DNA of 64,000 nucleotides from Cladopsammia gracilis (taxonomy: Eukaryota; Cnidaria; Anthozoa; Scleractinia; Dendrophylliidae): positions 163,501 to 227,500 of the forward strand of contig JAJGOT010000462.1 of the NCBI GenBank assembly GCA_022457155.1. Reading direction: 5' to 3'. The notes below the pieces were generated by a model, which did no database searches, was not told the origin of the DNA, and saw only the letters and a list, made by a program, of their open reading frames with translations. Each line of letters starts with the position of its first letter. The stretch's first letter is position 1. Positions 63,200-64,000 of the stretch are shown piece after piece. The position numbers and the translations under genes are program-made.

Positions 63200-63727
63200 C
63201 ACCCAGCATTGTCTTGTCTGATTTCCGGCGAACGATAGTTAGTTAGTTAGACTGAGAGCAAGACTGCAGAGCCTGAAGGACTGAACTAAGGTAGAAGCGT
63301 TAGGCTCTGTGCGCTTACACGTGGATCACAGTGTTGACAGCTTACCTAGCTCACACTCTTGATCAAATCTGATAAAATAATGCATTCAATTGTTCCACAG
63401 CTACGTTCATTCAATTATTTGTGCGGTAAATTAACTTCAGATATTGGGTAAACAGAGGAGATGATGTTCTTTATTTCTGATGTTTGCTCTGTGAAAACGG
63501 ATCCAACAACGAACCCAAACGCGCACAACCGCTTGACAAGCGGTCTCTCTTTGTTATGTAACACAATCTCTGCCGTTGACCGAAGTTTGAAACTGTCGAA
63601 GATGTTGTTCTCGATTATTCTATTTGACCTGGATTTCTTCAGTGTACAGAAAGCCTACTTCAAGGTACGATTAACATACACTTATCACTATTGTGAGCGA
63701 AAGAAGTTCCGATTTGATTCGATAAGT
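63200..63727. other. Interior of the right-end transposon, no gene recognised
   Basis: Short frames only. A GTTAGTTAGTTAG simple repeat lies near 63238. Confidence 0.35.
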
Positions 63728-64000
63728 GCTTGACCTTCGATAAACTCCACGTAACTCGTGTACACTTTGGAACTCGAGGTCAAATTAAACAGCTGAAATA
63801 TTCTATTATTGCTCAAAACCGATAGCAAACACATGAAAATAGTCTTGTAAACATCTGGTGACTATTAGCAAGTTTTATTAAACCACTGTTGTTCAAAAGT
63901 GTTTTTATGTTGTGTTTAGCTGAGTTTTTAGCATCAAACTGCGGTGTCTAGAAAGCTCAAATTTCACGAAAGTGCTTCTTGTAATTTGCGGGCTCAAAAA

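Larger units (their letters stand above)
59699..64000. mobile_element. Large DNA transposon with long TIRs, right end at or beyond the window edge
   Basis: Left 59699-59980 and right 63728-64000 match as inverted repeats of at least 270 bp, starting TTTTTGAGACCGC or TTTTTGAGCCCGC and sharing GAGGTCAAATTAAACAGCTG. The inner 3.7 kb carries a broken zinc-finger gene and another repeat. No transposase was identified, so the family is open. Confidence 0.75.

Overview
The window is nuclear DNA of an animal, most likely an anthozoan cnidarian (coral or anemone). Spliced host exons with canonical GT/AG borders are scattered through AT-rich DNA packed with mobile elements. The cnidarian assignment is an inference from the element families present (Polinton/Maverick, DIRS-like, Penelope-like, Tx1-like LINEs, Harbinger), not a proof.

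Main feature, 14327-32269: a 17.9-kb Polinton/Maverick provirus that looks complete. It has terminal inverted repeats (TIRs), a 5-bp target duplication (CACTC), and open frames for protein-primed DNA polymerase B, a retroviral-type DD35E integrase, a packaging ATPase, a probable double-jelly-roll major capsid protein, two related candidate minor capsid proteins, several small membrane proteins, a YqaJ-type nuclease, a zinc-finger protein and a zinc-ribbon protein resembling the poxvirus late transcription factor VLTF3. I found no adenain-type protease. Four non-structural genes share one promoter block (CCAATTG, 14-18 nt, TTGTATA) and most other genes have TATATA tracts just before the ATG, so the element appears to keep an early/late transcription programme. 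Each TIR begins with a 182-bp near-perfect palindrome able to fold into a terminal hairpin.

Nesting on the left: the provirus cut a decayed SAP/tyrosine-recombinase gene (13020-14326 and 32275-32597). Both lie in a large intron of a minus-strand host gene for a secretory-pathway protein with repeated thioredoxin domains (TXNDC5/ERp46-like), with exons at 34146-34000, 10832-10739, 9851-9793, 9038-8956 and 6495-6408. Other left-arm items are an exonuclease-like exon (1176-1320), a RecQ-like helicase pseudogene (2340-2840), a 1.45-kb TIR element with 8-bp target duplications (3187-4633), a tRNA-derived SINE head and a Harbinger transposase remnant.

Middle, 34-42 kb: foldback repeats, a death-domain host gene with short phase-1 exons (minus strand, 37529-38932), a LINE tail and a possible pseudouridine-synthase exon.

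Right, 41.9-56 kb: a second, decayed Polinton of another type, with fibre-like, ATPase, capsid and polymerase fragments. Its fibre gene is split at a (TA)n tract by a TIR element (42429-50517), which itself holds a DIRS-like retrotransposon (about 43.1-49.5 kb: Gag, RT-RNase H, tyrosine recombinase) that appears to carry spliceosomal introns, one filled by a GTCGAC minisatellite. A Tx1-like LINE also interrupts this Polinton. Then come a Penelope-like GIY-YIG fragment, a second LINE, a 333-bp GA tract, and a TIR element from 59699 to beyond the window end that carries a broken zinc-finger gene.
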